NCBI GenBank assembly: GCA_028868535.1
Contig: JAGWUH010000003.1
Span: forward strand, 62,001 to 126,000
DNA from: Sphingomonadales bacterium
Lineage (GTDB): Bacteria > Pseudomonadota > Alphaproteobacteria > Sphingomonadales > Sphingomonadaceae
Direction: 5' to 3'
DNA length: 64,000 nucleotides
This document shows positions 11,805-22,682 of this stretch, one piece after another. Under the pieces are notes generated by a model that had not been told where the DNA came from, did no database searches, and saw only the letters and a list, made by a program, of their open reading frames with translations. How positions within the stretch are numbered: position 1 is the first letter of the stretch; each line of letters starts with the position of its first letter. The translations under genes were made by a program, and so were the position numbers.

Positions 11805-13700
11805 ATGAGCCTTTCCCCGCAATGGCTGGATGAACTGCGCGCCCGGGTGCCCCTTTCGGGCGTGATCGGGCGGACGACGCGGCTGATCAAGGCGGGGCGC
11901 GAGTACAAGGCCTGTTGCCCCTTCCACAACGAGAAGAGCCCGAGCTTCACCGTCAACGACGAGAAGGGGTTCTACCACTGCTTCGGCTGCGGGGCGCACG
12001 GCGACGTGATCCGGTGGATGACCGACCAGCAGGGGCTGGCGTTCATGGACGCCATCAAGGAGCTGGCGGCGGAGGCCGGGATGGAGGTCCCTGCCCCGGA
12101 CCCGCGCGCGGCGAAGCGGGCCGAGCAGCAGGCCGGGCTGCACGACGTGATGGCGGCGGCGCAGGCCTGGTTCGTCGAGCAACTGGCCTCGGCCGAGGGC
12201 GCGAAGGCGCGGGCTTACCTGGGGACGCGCGGTTTCGATGCGCACACGGTGGCGCGGTTCGGGTTCGGCTATGCGCCCGAGGGGCGGCAGGCGTTGAAGG
12301 CGGCGCTCAAACAGTTTTCCGAAGCGATGCTGATCGAGGCCGGGCTGCGGATCGCGGTCGATGACGACCACGGCAACAAGCGCGAGCCTTACGACCGCTT
12401 TCGCGGGCGGTTGATGCTGCCGATCCACGATGCGCGCGGGCGGGTGATCGCGTTCGGCGGGCGGATTCTCGATGCCGAGAAGAAGGATGCGCCGAAGTAC
12501 CTGAACTCCCCCGACACGCCGTTGTTCGACAAGGGGCGCACGCTGTACAACCTGCATCGCGCCGGACCGGTGTCGCGCCAGAGCGGGCGGCTGCTGGTGG
12601 TCGAGGGCTACATGGACGCGATTGCGCTGAGCGCGGCGGGGATCGGCGAAGTGGTGGCGCCGCTGGGCACGGCGATGACCGAGACGCAGATCGAGCTGGC
12701 CTGGCGGCTGGTGGAGAACCCGGTGCTGTGCTTCGACGGCGATTCCGCCGGGCAGCGCGCGGCGATGCGTGCGGCGGTGCGGGCGCTGCCGCTGCTGCGG
12801 CCGGCGCATTCCTTGCGGATCGTGCGGCTGCCCGCGGGGATGGACCCGGACGACCTGCTGAAGCGCGAGGGGCCGGCGGCGATGACGCGGGTGCTGGAAG
12901 GCGCGATCGGGCTGGCGGACCTGTTGTGGGAGCACGAGCTGGCGGCGGGGCCGCTCGACACGCCCGAGGACAAGGCCGGGCTCAAGGCGCGCCTTTTGGC
13001 GCATTGCGACGCGATCCAGCATCCCGACATCAAGGCGCTGTACCGCAAGGACCTGCTCGACCGTTATGGAGCGTTCGCGTTTCCGCGGCGCGAAGCCTGG
13101 CAGCCCCCTGCCCGCGGCGCGGCACCAAAGCGCAGGTTCGGCGAGCCGCCGGTGCCGGCGCGGCCCCACGAGGTGACGCGGGCGCGGCTGGCGCAACCGG
13201 CCGGCGCGGCGCGGCGGCAGCAGGCGCTGGGCGCGGTGGCGGCGGGGCTGGTACGGCTCGACGGCGAGATCGGCCGCCATGTCGAGACGCTGGCGGTATT
13301 GGCCCGAGAGGACGCGCTGATCGATCTGCTGGTTTCCCTGCAGGAGCGCGGCGAGCCCCTTGATTCGGCGCGAATCGACACCATCTGCGCTGAACGGGGA
13401 ATTGCGTCCCCGGGGCACGTGCCTGCGCGCGAGATGGCGTTCCGGTTCCTTTCCGAGGATGGGGTCGAGGCACGGGCGGAACTGGCAGAAGTGATCGACA
13501 TTCTGGTGGCAAGGCCGGCACTGGCCGCTGCGCTGGCGCGGGCGACCGAAGCGGGCATTGCCACCGACGAGGACTGGCGCGAGCAACAGCGGTTGCGTGA
13601 ACAAATGCGGGCGCTGGAGAAAAGAGAACTGGATTTGCAGGGGCGACTCGGCCAAATGGCGGTCGCTAACCGGTATAATTCCGAGGATGAGCCGCAGTGA
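11805..13700 (+). CDS. dnaG: DNA primase
   Basis: 631 residues. The CHC2 zinc-binding domain is at about residues 37-64 (CCPFHNEKSPSF then YHCFGCGAHGD). It is followed by the catalytic core and the TOPRIM fold (LLVVEGYMDAIAL and CFDGDSAGQRAA), then a C-terminal helicase-interaction domain rich in Arg/Ala. It synthesises RNA primers at the replication fork. The start at 11805 is ATG, seven bases after the YqeY-like stop. rpoD follows after 35 bp: the yqeY-dnaG-rpoD macromolecular-synthesis arrangement. Confidence 0.97.
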   Translation: MSLSPQWLDELRARVPLSGVIGRTTRLIKAGREYKACCPFHNEKSPSFTVNDEKGFYHCFGCGAHGDVIRWMTDQQGLAFMDAIKELAAEAGMEVPAPDPRAAKRAEQQAGLHDVMAAAQAWFVEQLASAEGAKARAYLGTRGFDAHTVARFGFGYAPEGRQALKAALKQFSEAMLIEAGLRIAVDDDHGNKREPYDRFRGRLMLPIHDARGRVIAFGGRILDAEKKDAPKYLNSPDTPLFDKGRTLYNLHRAGPVSRQSGRLLVVEGYMDAIALSAAGIGEVVAPLGTAMTETQIELAWRLVENPVLCFDGDSAGQRAAMRAAVRALPLLRPAHSLRIVRLPAGMDPDDLLKREGPAAMTRVLEGAIGLADLLWEHELAAGPLDTPEDKAGLKARLLAHCDAIQHPDIKALYRKDLLDRYGAFAFPRREAWQPPARGAAPKRRFGEPPVPARPHEVTRARLAQPAGAARRQQALGAVAAGLVRLDGEIGRHVETLAVLAREDALIDLLVSLQERGEPLDSARIDTICAERGIASPGHVPAREMAFRFLSEDGVEARAELAEVIDILVARPALAAALARATEAGIATDEDWREQQRLREQMRALEKRELDLQGRLGQMAVANRYNSEDEPQ

Positions 13701-13735
13701 CCGCCTGGTTGCGCGGCCCCCGATAGCAAGGCGGA

Positions 13736-15777
<2,042 letters not shown>

Positions 15778-15781
<4 letters not shown>

Positions 15782-16398
15782 GGGGCATCGCCGCGGGTTG
15801 GCCGGCGATACGGACGGCCGCGGCGGCTGCGGCCCTGCTGGGCCTGCCTGCACCGGCCCCTGCCCTTGCGGCGACGCCTGCGGCCGCAGTTCCGATGGTG
15901 GCCGAACCCGATGCGCGGGCGCTTGCACTGGCGCGCGAGATCGTTCGGGTCGGTTACCCCGAGGACAAGCGGGAGACCCTGTTCGGAGCCGCCGCCGACG
16001 CTATGCTGAAGCAGATGCGTGAAGTGATGCTGGCCAAGTTGAACAACGACCCGGCGGCAAAAGCGATCATCGAGGATTCCATCGCGCGGTTCGTGGTGCT
16101 CGGCAAAGGGGTGATGACGAGGCACATCCCGGCATTCATGGAAGGTTATGCCCATGCCTATGCGCGGGAGTTCACGCCCGCCGAGCTGGAGACCATCCTT
16201 GCTTTCGTTAGGACGCCGGCAGGCAGCCACTTCTTTCTGCGCGCATCGTCGATCCTGTCCGATCCGACTTTCGTGCAGGCCAACGCCGCCTACCTGCGCG
16301 AATTGCAGCCGCTGATCGACGACATGCGCGAGAGCCTGACGAAGCGACTGCTCGAATACTACCAGGCACACCCGCCCCGCGCTTCGGTCGGGTCCTGA
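15778..16398 (+). CDS. secreted DUF2059 protein
   Basis: 206 residues from a GTG at 15778 that overlaps the rpoD stop (GTGA). A signal peptide with an Ala/Leu/Pro-rich core ends near residue 31 (APALA/AT). The mature part is helical and matches DUF2059: [19 protein letters not shown], then [20 protein letters not shown] and PAGSHFF. The family is periplasmic and uncharacterised. Coupling to rpoD is unusual for a secreted protein and may only reflect tight packing. It converges on a DUF3237 gene. Confidence 0.75.
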
Positions 16399-16402
16399 TC
16401 GG

Positions 16403-16858
16403 TCAACCCACCCGGTAGACCGCCAGCCGCACGGTGTTGCCGACCTTGCCGCCGGCCGCCACGAACAGCACCCGGTTGACCCAGTCATAGGCAGGGTGGC
16501 CGGTGGTCAGCCGGATCGCGGTGCGCATGTAGTAGGACGATGGCGGCACCGGTTCGCCGGCGGCGATCCGCGCGGCCACTTCGGGCGACACGTCGCGGAT
16601 GCCATGGCTGGCGATCTCGATCACCGCGCCGTCTTCGGTTTCCAGCGCGTAGCGCGCGTCGAGCTGAGCGACGCCGTTGGCCGCAATGGTCTGCCAATCC
16701 GCGCCAACCTCTAGAATGCGGCCGGCGAGGCGCGGACCGGACACCGTGCCGCCGACGATGGGGATGATCCGCTGTACGCCGTTCGGCCCCTCGCCCAGCT
16801 CGTGCGGGGGCGACAGTTCGACGGTGAAATCGGCGACGTGTTCCAGCGCCGGGATCAT
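16403..16858 (-). CDS. DUF3237 family protein
   Basis: 151 residues of an all-beta protein matching DUF3237: [21 protein letters not shown] near the N terminus, [21 protein letters not shown] in the middle, and [20 protein letters not shown] toward the end. The fold is barrel-like; members accompany aromatic or polyketide oxidation genes, but the reaction is unknown. It overlaps the FAD monooxygenase by four bases (ATGA), so the pair is one translational unit, and a role in processing the oxygenase product is a reasonable inference. Confidence 0.8.
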   Translation of the reverse strand: MIPALEHVADFTVELSPPHELGEGPNGVQRIIPIVGGTVSGPRLAGRILEVGADWQTIAANGVAQLDARYALETEDGAVIEIASHGIRDVSPEVAARIAAGEPVPPSSYYMRTAIRLTTGHPAYDWVNRVLFVAAGGKVGNTVRLAVYRVG

Positions 16859-18147
16859 GCCGGCTCGTGCAGCACGCGGGCGCCGGCGGGGATGATGCCG
16901 GGGGCCGCATTGAGCTCGTCGCGGGCGAAGCCGGCGGCCTGCTGGTAGGCGAGCATGAAGGCGGCGCGCTCCTGCGCCGGGATGACGTCGTCGATGTCGT
17001 CGAACACGCCGCCGCAGCGTTCATCGACCATGCCGAGCAGGCCGAACGGGCCGGCGCCGCGATTGCGCAGCGCCAGCTTGCCGACCGGTCCGCACAGCTC
17101 GTCGTCGTAGGCCTTCAGCGCGGCGGGGGTGACGCCCTGGTCGAGCATGATGCGGCCGATCACGCGGCCGTCGATGATCGCCTGGCTGGCGCCGTTCGAG
17201 CCGGTGGGGTACATGGCGTGGGCGGCATCGCCGATCAGAGCAACCGGGCCGTCGACCCAGGTCGGCAGCGGTTCGCGGTCGATCATCGGGTTTTCGTAGG
17301 CGCAATCGGACTTGGCCAGCAGCGCGGGAAGATCGAGCCAGTCGTAGACGAAACCGTCGAACTCGTGCGCGAACTCGGACAGCTCGACCGGGCGGAACCA
17401 GCCCGCCTTCTGCCAGTCGTGATCGGTATCGAAGGTCTGCTCGGCGATCCAGTTGATGTCCGCCAGGCCATCGGCATCGGGATGCGAGATCGGATAGAGC
17501 ACGACGCGGTGGCGCGCGGTGCCGAGGCCGACGAACGAGGAACCGGTGCGGGTCGGCACGCCGCGCGCGGTGCCGCGCCACATGATCGTGCCACCCCAGT
17601 GGATCGGCGGCTGGCCGGGATGCATCCGGGCGCGCACGGCCGAGTGGATGCCGTCGGCGCCGATCAGCAGGCGGCCGTTGACCTCGCTGCGGGTGCCGTC
17701 TTCCGCCGTGACCAGCGCGGTGACGCTGCCGTCGGCCTGCTTGCGATAGCCGGTGACCTTGTGGCCCAGCACCAGCGCCTGCGGACCGAGGCGTTCCACC
17801 ACCTTGCGCGCGAGCAGCAGGTGGAACTTGCCGCGGTGGACCGCGAACTGGTGCCACTTGTAGCCGGCGAACTTGCCGCGCGGCTCGCTGTAGATTTCCT
17901 TGCCGTTCAGGCCGACCAGCGCCCATTCCCGCGCGGGCAGGCCGCAGGATTCGAGATCGGCCTCGGAGATGCCCATGTCTTCCAGTTCGCGCACGGCGTT
18001 GGGCTGGAGGTTTATGCCGACGCCGAGCGGCGCAAGCTCGCGCACGCCTTCGTAGACAACGGCGGGAACGCCGATCTGGTGCAGCGTGAGTGCCAGCGAG
18101 AGCCCGGCGATGCCGCCCCCGGCGATGATGACTGTTTCGCTCGTCAT
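16855..18147 (-). CDS. FAD-dependent aromatic-ring monooxygenase
   Basis: 430 residues, group A flavin monooxygenase (salicylate hydroxylase / PhzS type). The Rossmann motif is at residues 5-30 (VIIAGGGIAGLSLALTL). The DG motif is LLIGADGIHSAVRARMHPG, and the FAD ribityl-binding motif is GPVALIGDAAHAMYPTGSNG. NAD(P)H reduces FAD and the hydroperoxyflavin hydroxylates a phenolic ring. SerB-like or transporter genes are absent nearby; only the coupled DUF3237 gene accompanies it. The substrate is unknown; homologues act on 3-hydroxybenzoate-like or phenazine compounds. Confidence 0.88.
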   Translation of the reverse strand: MTSETVIIAGGGIAGLSLALTLHQIGVPAVVYEGVRELAPLGVGINLQPNAVRELEDMGISEADLESCGLPAREWALVGLNGKEIYSEPRGKFAGYKWHQFAVHRGKFHLLLARKVVERLGPQALVLGHKVTGYRKQADGSVTALVTAEDGTRSEVNGRLLIGADGIHSAVRARMHPGQPPIHWGGTIMWRGTARGVPTRTGSSFVGLGTARHRVVLYPISHPDADGLADINWIAEQTFDTDHDWQKAGWFRPVELSEFAHEFDGFVYDWLDLPALLAKSDCAYENPMIDREPLPTWVDGPVALIGDAAHAMYPTGSNGASQAIIDGRVIGRIMLDQGVTPAALKAYDDELCGPVGKLALRNRGAGPFGLLGMVDERCGGVFDDIDDVIPAQERAAFMLAYQQAAGFARDELNAAPGIIPAGARVLHEPA

Positions 18148-18257
18148 GGTCCCTGCCCTTTCGTCCGGGCGCCTTAACCGGCGGCGCCTGCAAGCGCAAT
18201 CATCGTGGGGCGCGCGGCCTGTCCGCGCCTTGTTAGGGCGCAGAGCCGGACGCGGGG

Positions 18258-18286
18258 TTGATTTTGGCCCGACGTGCTGGCAGGGG
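18258..18286 (+). promoter_or_regulatory. predicted promoter of rpiB-glyA
   Basis: -35 TTGATT, 17-nt spacer, -10 CAGGGG. Transcription would begin near 18292-18294, right at the 5' edge of the riboswitch. The -10 departs from the TAggcg seen elsewhere at its first base, so confidence is moderate. Most of the 367-bp gap between the FAD monooxygenase and rpiB is this promoter and the structured leader. Confidence 0.45.
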
Positions 18287-18291
18287 AAGCC

Positions 18292-18378
18292 GCGTCACGT
18301 GACTGACGAGACAGGCGGAGCACCGCCGTGGAGCGTGACCCCGGCCGCAAGGACCGGGCCTGCCGCTCGTCTGGGCAC
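18292..18378 (+). ncRNA. ZTP (pfl-type) riboswitch
   Basis: The leader contains, in order, CGTGACTGACGAGACA, a hairpin GGCGG-AGCA-CCGCC, the conserved GTGGAGCG joining region followed by GACCCC, a further hairpin around 18338-18360, and the 3' element CTCGTCTGGGCA. ACGAG at the 5' side pairs with CTCGT at the 3' side, closing the domain. This order and spacing match the pfl/ZTP aptamer (CGUGACUGGCG...GGGGAGCG...CCGCCUGGGCA) with a compensatory change in the closing stem. ZTP riboswitches sense ZMP/ZTP, which accumulate when 10-formyl-THF is short. Downstream rpiB and glyA fit that role. No U-run terminator follows, so translational control is more likely. Confidence 0.82.
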
Positions 18379-18514
18379 CCCTTGCGAACATGCGTGGAGG
18401 CGTGCCGTGCCCTGTCCCATCGACCGCTCCCTGCCCGTTTGTCGGGCTGGCCTTCGCCGCCGCGCCGCCCTATTGGGCCGGCATCGATTCCCCCACTGAC
18501 CGGCAGACCAGACC

Positions 18515-18952
18515 ATGCGCATCGCCATCGCTTCCGACCACGCCGCCGTCGACCTCAAGGCCGAGCTGCGCGAGTACCTGATCGGGCTGGGCCACGAGGT
18601 TGCCGACCTCGGCCCGGCGACCGCCGATCGCGTCGACTATCCCGATTATGGCTACAAGCTGGCGTCTGTCGTGGCCGACGGCACCGCGGAGCGCGGCGTG
18701 GCGCTGTGCGGCAGCGGCATCGGTATCTCGATCGCGGTCAACCGCAATCCGGCGTGCCGCTGCGCGCTGGTGGGCGAGCCGCTGTCCGCGGCGCTGGCGC
18801 GCGAGCACAACGACGCCAACTGCATCGCCATGGGCGCGCGGCTGACCGGGCCGGACATGGCCAAGGCCTGCCTCGACGCATTTCTTTCCACCGAATTCGG
18901 CGGCGGGCGGCATGGTCCGCGCGTCGACAAGCTTTCGCATCCTTCGCTTTGA
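18515..18952 (+). CDS. rpiB: ribose-5-phosphate isomerase B
   Basis: 145 residues, normal length. RpiB/LacAB motifs: [16 protein letters not shown] at the N terminus, the anion-hole and cysteine segment [17 protein letters not shown], and [16 protein letters not shown]. It interconverts ribulose-5-phosphate and ribose-5-phosphate, feeding PRPP for purine synthesis. No good Shine-Dalgarno precedes the ATG, consistent with control by the riboswitch leader. glyA starts 28 bp downstream, so they share a transcript. Confidence 0.95.
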   Translation: MRIAIASDHAAVDLKAELREYLIGLGHEVADLGPATADRVDYPDYGYKLASVVADGTAERGVALCGSGIGISIAVNRNPACRCALVGEPLSAALAREHNDANCIAMGARLTGPDMAKACLDAFLSTEFGGGRHGPRVDKLSHPSL

Positions 18953-18980
18953 CCCCTTCCCTTTCGAACAGGACGATCCG

Positions 18981-20273
18981 ATGACCGCCGTGACCCCTGC
19001 TGGCTTCTTCACTGCCGAGCTCGCCCAGACCGATCCCGAGATCGCCGGCTGGATCGGCAAGGAACTGGGCCGCCAGCGCGACAAGATCGAGCTGATCGCC
19101 AGCGAGAACATCTGCTCGAAGGCGGTGTTGCAGGCGGCGGGATCGATCCTCACCAACAAGTACGCCGAGGGTTATCCGGGCAAGCGCTATTACGGCGGCT
19201 GCGAATATGTCGACGAGATCGAGACGCTGGCGATCGAACGGGCCAAGGCCCTGTTCGGCGCGGGCTTCGCCAACGTCCAGCCCAATTCGGGCAGCCAGAT
19301 GAACCAGGCCGTGTTCCTGGCGCTGCTGCAGCCGGGCGACAGCTTCATGGGTCTCGATCTCGCGGCGGGCGGCCACCTGACGCACGGCTCGCCGGTCAAC
19401 ATGAGCGGCAAGTGGTTCCACCCGATCCCGTACACGGTGCGCCCGGACGATCATCGCATCGACATGGACGAGGTGGCGCGGATCGCGCGGGAGAACAAGC
19501 CGAAGCTTATCATCTGCGGCGCCACCGCCTATTCGCGCGAGTGGGACTTCAAGCGGTTCCGCGAGATCGCAGATGAGGTGGGCGCCTACCTGCTGGCGGA
19601 CATGAGCCACTTTTCCGGGCTGGTGGCGGGCGGGGTGCACCCCTCGCCGGTGCCCCACGCCCATGTGACGACGACGACCACGCACAAGAGCCTGCGCGGG
19701 CCGCGTTCGGGCATCATCCTCTCGAACGACGAGGCGATCGCCAAGAAGATCAACTCGGCGATCTTCCCCGGCATGCAGGGCGGGCCGCTGATGCACGTGA
19801 TCGCCGCCAAGGCGGTAGCGTTCGGCGAGGCGCTGAAGCCCGAGTTCAAGGCCTATGCCGCGGCGGTGAAGGCCAATGCGAAGGCGCTGGCGGCGAGCCT
19901 GCAGGCGCAGGGCCTCGACATCGTCTCCGGCGGGACCGACAATCACCTGATGCTGGTCGACCTGCGGCCGTACAACGCCAAGGGCAAGCACGCCGAGAAG
20001 GCGCTCGATCGCGCGGCGATCACCTGCAACAAGAACGCGATCCCGAACGATCCGGAGAAGCCGTTCGTGACCTCGGGCATCCGCCTCGGCAGCCCGGCGG
20101 GGACGACGCGCGGCTTCGGCGAGGCCGAGTTCACGCAGATCGGCCAGTGGATCGCCGAAGTGGTCGACGGGCTGCGCAAGAACGGCGAGGACGGCGACGC
20201 GCAGGTCGAGGCTTCGGTGGCGGCCCGGGTCGAGGAACTCTGCGCCAAGTTCCCCATCTACCAGGGCCTGTGA
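18981..20273 (+). CDS. glyA: serine hydroxymethyltransferase
   Basis: 430 residues. The PLP-binding lysine is Lys236 in [14 protein letters not shown]; other family segments are [17 protein letters not shown] and [18 protein letters not shown]. It converts serine and tetrahydrofolate to glycine and 5,10-methylene-THF, the main source of one-carbon units. The ATG at 18981 was chosen because the family begins just before the segment [12 protein letters not shown]. It is second in rpiB-glyA-nrdR-trmJ, under the predicted ZTP riboswitch. Confidence 0.98.
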   Translation: MTAVTPAGFFTAELAQTDPEIAGWIGKELGRQRDKIELIASENICSKAVLQAAGSILTNKYAEGYPGKRYYGGCEYVDEIETLAIERAKALFGAGFANVQPNSGSQMNQAVFLALLQPGDSFMGLDLAAGGHLTHGSPVNMSGKWFHPIPYTVRPDDHRIDMDEVARIARENKPKLIICGATAYSREWDFKRFREIADEVGAYLLADMSHFSGLVAGGVHPSPVPHAHVTTTTTHKSLRGPRSGIILSNDEAIAKKINSAIFPGMQGGPLMHVIAAKAVAFGEALKPEFKAYAAAVKANAKALAASLQAQGLDIVSGGTDNHLMLVDLRPYNAKGKHAEKALDRAAITCNKNAIPNDPEKPFVTSGIRLGSPAGTTRGFGEAEFTQIGQWIAEVVDGLRKNGEDGDAQVEASVAARVEELCAKFPIYQGL

Positions 20274-20284
20274 GAGCCTAGCCG

Positions 20285-20746
20285 ATGCGCTGCCCGTTCT
20301 GCGCGCATGACGACACCCAGGTGAAGGATTCGCGGCCGACCGAGGATTCGACCGCGATCCGGCGCCGCCGCCAGTGCGAGGGCTGCGGCGCGCGGTTCAC
20401 CACCTTCGAGCGGGTGCAGTTGCGCGAGATCGCGGTGGTCAAGTCCGGCGATCAGCGCGAGCCGTTCGATCGTGCCAAGATCGAGCAATCGGTGACGCTG
20501 GCGTGCCGCAAGCGCGGGGTATCGCAGGAGCGGATCGACCAGCTGGTTTCCGGCGTGCAGCGGCAGATCGAGACGCTGGGCGACAGCGAGGTGCCGGCGA
20601 AGGTGATCGGCGAAATGGTGATGGAAGGGCTGCGGCGGCTCGACAGCGTGGCCTATATCCGCTTCGCCAGCGTCTATCGCGACTTTACCGAGGCCAAGGA
20701 CTTCGAGGAGTTCGCGAGCACGGTGCGGGACGTTTCGCGTGCCTGA
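20285..20746 (+). CDS. nrdR: transcriptional repressor NrdR
   Basis: 153 residues, standard. The N-terminal zinc ribbon has [17 protein letters not shown] and [13 protein letters not shown], and an ATP-cone follows ([20 protein letters not shown]). NrdR senses dATP/ATP and represses ribonucleotide reductase genes through NrdR boxes; no nrd gene is in this window. It starts 11 bp after glyA and overlaps trmJ by eight bases. Confidence 0.97.
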   Translation: MRCPFCAHDDTQVKDSRPTEDSTAIRRRRQCEGCGARFTTFERVQLREIAVVKSGDQREPFDRAKIEQSVTLACRKRGVSQERIDQLVSGVQRQIETLGDSEVPAKVIGEMVMEGLRRLDSVAYIRFASVYRDFTEAKDFEEFASTVRDVSRA

Positions 20747-21479
20747 ATCGGGAGGACAAGCCCCGGTTATCGTGCTGGTTAGACCGCAACTGGGCGAGAA
20801 CATCGGCAAGGCGGCACGGGCGATGCTCAACTTCGGCCTCGTCGAGATGCGACTGGTGGCACCGCGCGACGGCTGGCCGAACCCGAGCGCGGGTCCGGCG
20901 GCGGCGGGCGCGGATGTGGTGCTGGAGAAGGCGGGAGTATTCGAAACGCTCGCCGACGCGGTGGCCGATTGCGCGCACGTCTATGCGACGACGGTGCGCA
21001 AGCGCGGGGTGACCAAGCCGGTGGTGACGCCCGAGCAGGCGGCGCGCGAGATCAGGAGCGCGACGGGGCGCAGCGCGATCGTGTTCGGGCCGGAGCGATC
21101 GGGGCTGGAGACCGAGGAAGTGGCGGTGGCGCGGGCGATCCTGACAGTGCCGATCAATCCCGAGTTCGCCTCGCTGAACCTGGCACAGGCGGTGATCCTG
21201 TGCGCCTATGAATGGTCGAAGGGCGAGGCGCTGGCGCAGCCGACGGTCGAGGAGCTGCTGCCCCCTGCCCCGCAGGAAGAGCTCGACGGGATGATCGCCC
21301 AGCTGGAGGCGATGCTGGAACCGCGCGACTATTTCTTTCCTCCGGCGCGGGCGGCCGCGACGCGGCTGACCTTGCGCAACATGCTGACCAAGCCGGGCTG
21401 GAACCACCTGGAAGTGCGGACCATGCGCGGCGTGCTGACGACGCTGGCGCGGTCGCTCGACCGGCCCTCCAAGGGTTGA
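20739..21479 (+). CDS. trmJ: tRNA/rRNA methyltransferase of the TrmJ type
   Basis: 246 residues from GTG at 20739, inside the end of nrdR. The SPOUT/TrmH-like fold is marked by [37 protein letters not shown] and [20 protein letters not shown], the knotted SAM-binding loop. TrmJ makes Cm32/Um32 in tRNAs. The C-terminal helices match the TrmJ subgroup ([18 protein letters not shown]). Its last codons are part of a 15-bp tandem repeat that also forms the rpsD promoter region. Confidence 0.88.
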   Translation: MPESGGQAPVIVLVRPQLGENIGKAARAMLNFGLVEMRLVAPRDGWPNPSAGPAAAGADVVLEKAGVFETLADAVADCAHVYATTVRKRGVTKPVVTPEQAAREIRSATGRSAIVFGPERSGLETEEVAVARAILTVPINPEFASLNLAQAVILCAYEWSKGEALAQPTVEELLPPAPQEELDGMIAQLEAMLEPRDYFFPPARAAATRLTLRNMLTKPGWNHLEVRTMRGVLTTLARSLDRPSKG

Positions 21480-21499
21480 CTTGCCCAAGGGTTGACTTG
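21469..21499 (+). repeat. tandem 15-bp repeat at the rpsD promoter
   Basis: CCAAGGGTTGACTTG occurs twice with a 16-bp period (21469-21483 and 21485-21499). The first copy includes the trmJ stop codon; the second provides the -35 of rpsD. The result is two consecutive TTGACT hexamers. Confidence 0.8.
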
Positions 21500-21520
21500 G
21501 GGCCCGGGCACCGCTAGGCG
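21492..21520 (+). promoter_or_regulatory. predicted promoter of rpsD
   Basis: -35 TTGACT, 17-nt spacer, -10 TAGGCG, giving a 5' leader of about 125 nt before the GTG start. A second TTGACT lies 16 bp upstream through a tandem repeat. Confidence 0.6.
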
Positions 21521-21651
21521 CGCGCCTTCGCAATTGGCCCCGCACCCCCGGTGAAGCGGCGGCCACGTCCGGCATGGTATGGCCAGGCGGTGCGGTTCCG
21601 GGCCTGAAGGCGGGCGATCTTGCCCGGCCACGCAAATTGGAGTGACGCGCC

Positions 21652-22266
21652 GTGTCGAAGCGCAATTCGTCGAAGTACAAGATCGATCGCCGCATGGGCG
21701 AGAACATCTGGGGCCGCCCGAAGAGCTCGGTCAACCGCCGCAGCTATGGCCCCGGCCAGCACGGCCAGCGCCGCAAGGGCAAGCTGTCCGACTATGGCAT
21801 CCAGCTGCGCGCCAAGCAGAAGCTCAAGGGCTACTACGGCGACGTCACCGAGAAGCAGTTCAAGGCGACCTACCAGGAAGCCAGCCGCATGAAGGGCGAC
21901 ACCGGCCAGAACCTGATCGGCCTGCTCGAGCAGCGCCTGGACATGGTCGTCTATCGCGCCAAGTTCGCGCCGACGATCTTCTCGGCCCGCCAGATCGTTT
22001 CGCACGGCCACATCCGCGTCAACGGCGTGCGTTGCAACATCGCCAGCCGCCGGATTCGCCCGGGTGACGTCATCAGCCTCGGCACCAAGGCCAAGGAAAT
22101 GGCGCTGATCGCCGAGGCGCAGACCCTGCCCGAGCGTGAAGTCCCCGACTATGTCGCGCCCGACGGCACCGACAAGGCGACCTTCGTGCGCGTGCCGACG
22201 CTGGACGAAGTGCCTTATCCGGTGAAGATGGAACCGAACCTGGTCGTCGAGTTCTACTCGCGCTGA
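21652..22266 (+). CDS. rpsD: 30S ribosomal protein S4
   Basis: 204 residues from GTG at 21652 with TTGGAGTG upstream. It starts [20 protein letters not shown]; the S4 RNA-binding domain is in the C-terminal half ([20 protein letters not shown], then [15 protein letters not shown]). S4 nucleates 16S rRNA folding and in some bacteria represses its own operon. In Sphingomonadales rpsD is usually monocistronic, as here, with its own promoter and an intrinsic terminator. Confidence 0.98.
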   Translation: MSKRNSSKYKIDRRMGENIWGRPKSSVNRRSYGPGQHGQRRKGKLSDYGIQLRAKQKLKGYYGDVTEKQFKATYQEASRMKGDTGQNLIGLLEQRLDMVVYRAKFAPTIFSARQIVSHGHIRVNGVRCNIASRRIRPGDVISLGTKAKEMALIAEAQTLPEREVPDYVAPDGTDKATFVRVPTLDEVPYPVKMEPNLVVEFYSR

Positions 22267-22296
22267 TCCGGCCGGAGCATTGCCGAAATCGAACGA

Positions 22297-22322
22297 GGCG
22301 GGGGCGTTGCTCCCGCCTTTTT
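22297..22322 (+). terminator. intrinsic terminator of rpsD
   Basis: GGCGGGGG-cgttg-CTCCCGCC forms an 8-bp stem (one G-U pair), directly followed by five T residues; 31 bp after the rpsD stop. Confidence 0.85.
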
Positions 22323-22405
22323 CGTTGCGGCGACAAGGCAATGCGGACCGGCGGAATCGCGCCATCTGTCACGGAACCATCACAGCGATCCGGCATTGGG
22401 TGGGC

Positions 22406-22585
22406 ATGAACACCTACTACCGCTTCGTGACCCCGCACCGCATCGGCAAATGGTATCCCGACCTCGCCACGGCTGAACGACAGGCTTGCGCGATCGGCGC
22501 CGGTTTTCGCTGCGAACGGACGCAGACCTTCGTCGCCTATCGCGAAACCCGGCTGGAAGTGACCGAGATGGAGCGCGCCGCCTGA
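22406..22585 (+). CDS. 59-residue protein, unknown function
   Basis: A small soluble basic protein starting MNTYYRFVTPHRIGKWYPDL, with a predicted helix in the middle and an antiparallel strand pair near the end. A longer frame opens at 22280, but that would start inside the rpsD terminator, so the ATG at 22406 is preferred. GGAAC-N16-CATT, a near match to a general-stress promoter, ends nine bases before it. Family not recognised. Confidence 0.5.
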   Translation: MNTYYRFVTPHRIGKWYPDLATAERQACAIGAGFRCERTQTFVAYRETRLEVTEMERAA

Positions 22586-22600
22586 ACTGACGCGCGTTCC

Positions 22601-22619
22601 GACCCGATTGAATCGGGTC
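22601..22619. repeat. 19-bp palindrome GACCCGATT-G-AATCGGGTC
   Basis: Perfect 9-bp arms around one central base, between two convergent genes. It has no U-tract. It resembles short extragenic palindromes and may be one member of a dispersed family, but no second copy is obvious in this window. Confidence 0.5.
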
Positions 22620-22682
22620 AGGCACCCTGGATGATTTTCGCGTGTTTCCTGGCTTCGTGTGCCACTCGGTTCGAAAAGCGCT

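Noticed and set aside
22373..22397. EcfG promoter for the 59-residue protein
   Set aside because: Same CATT mismatch, and the start codon follows too closely for a normal leader.
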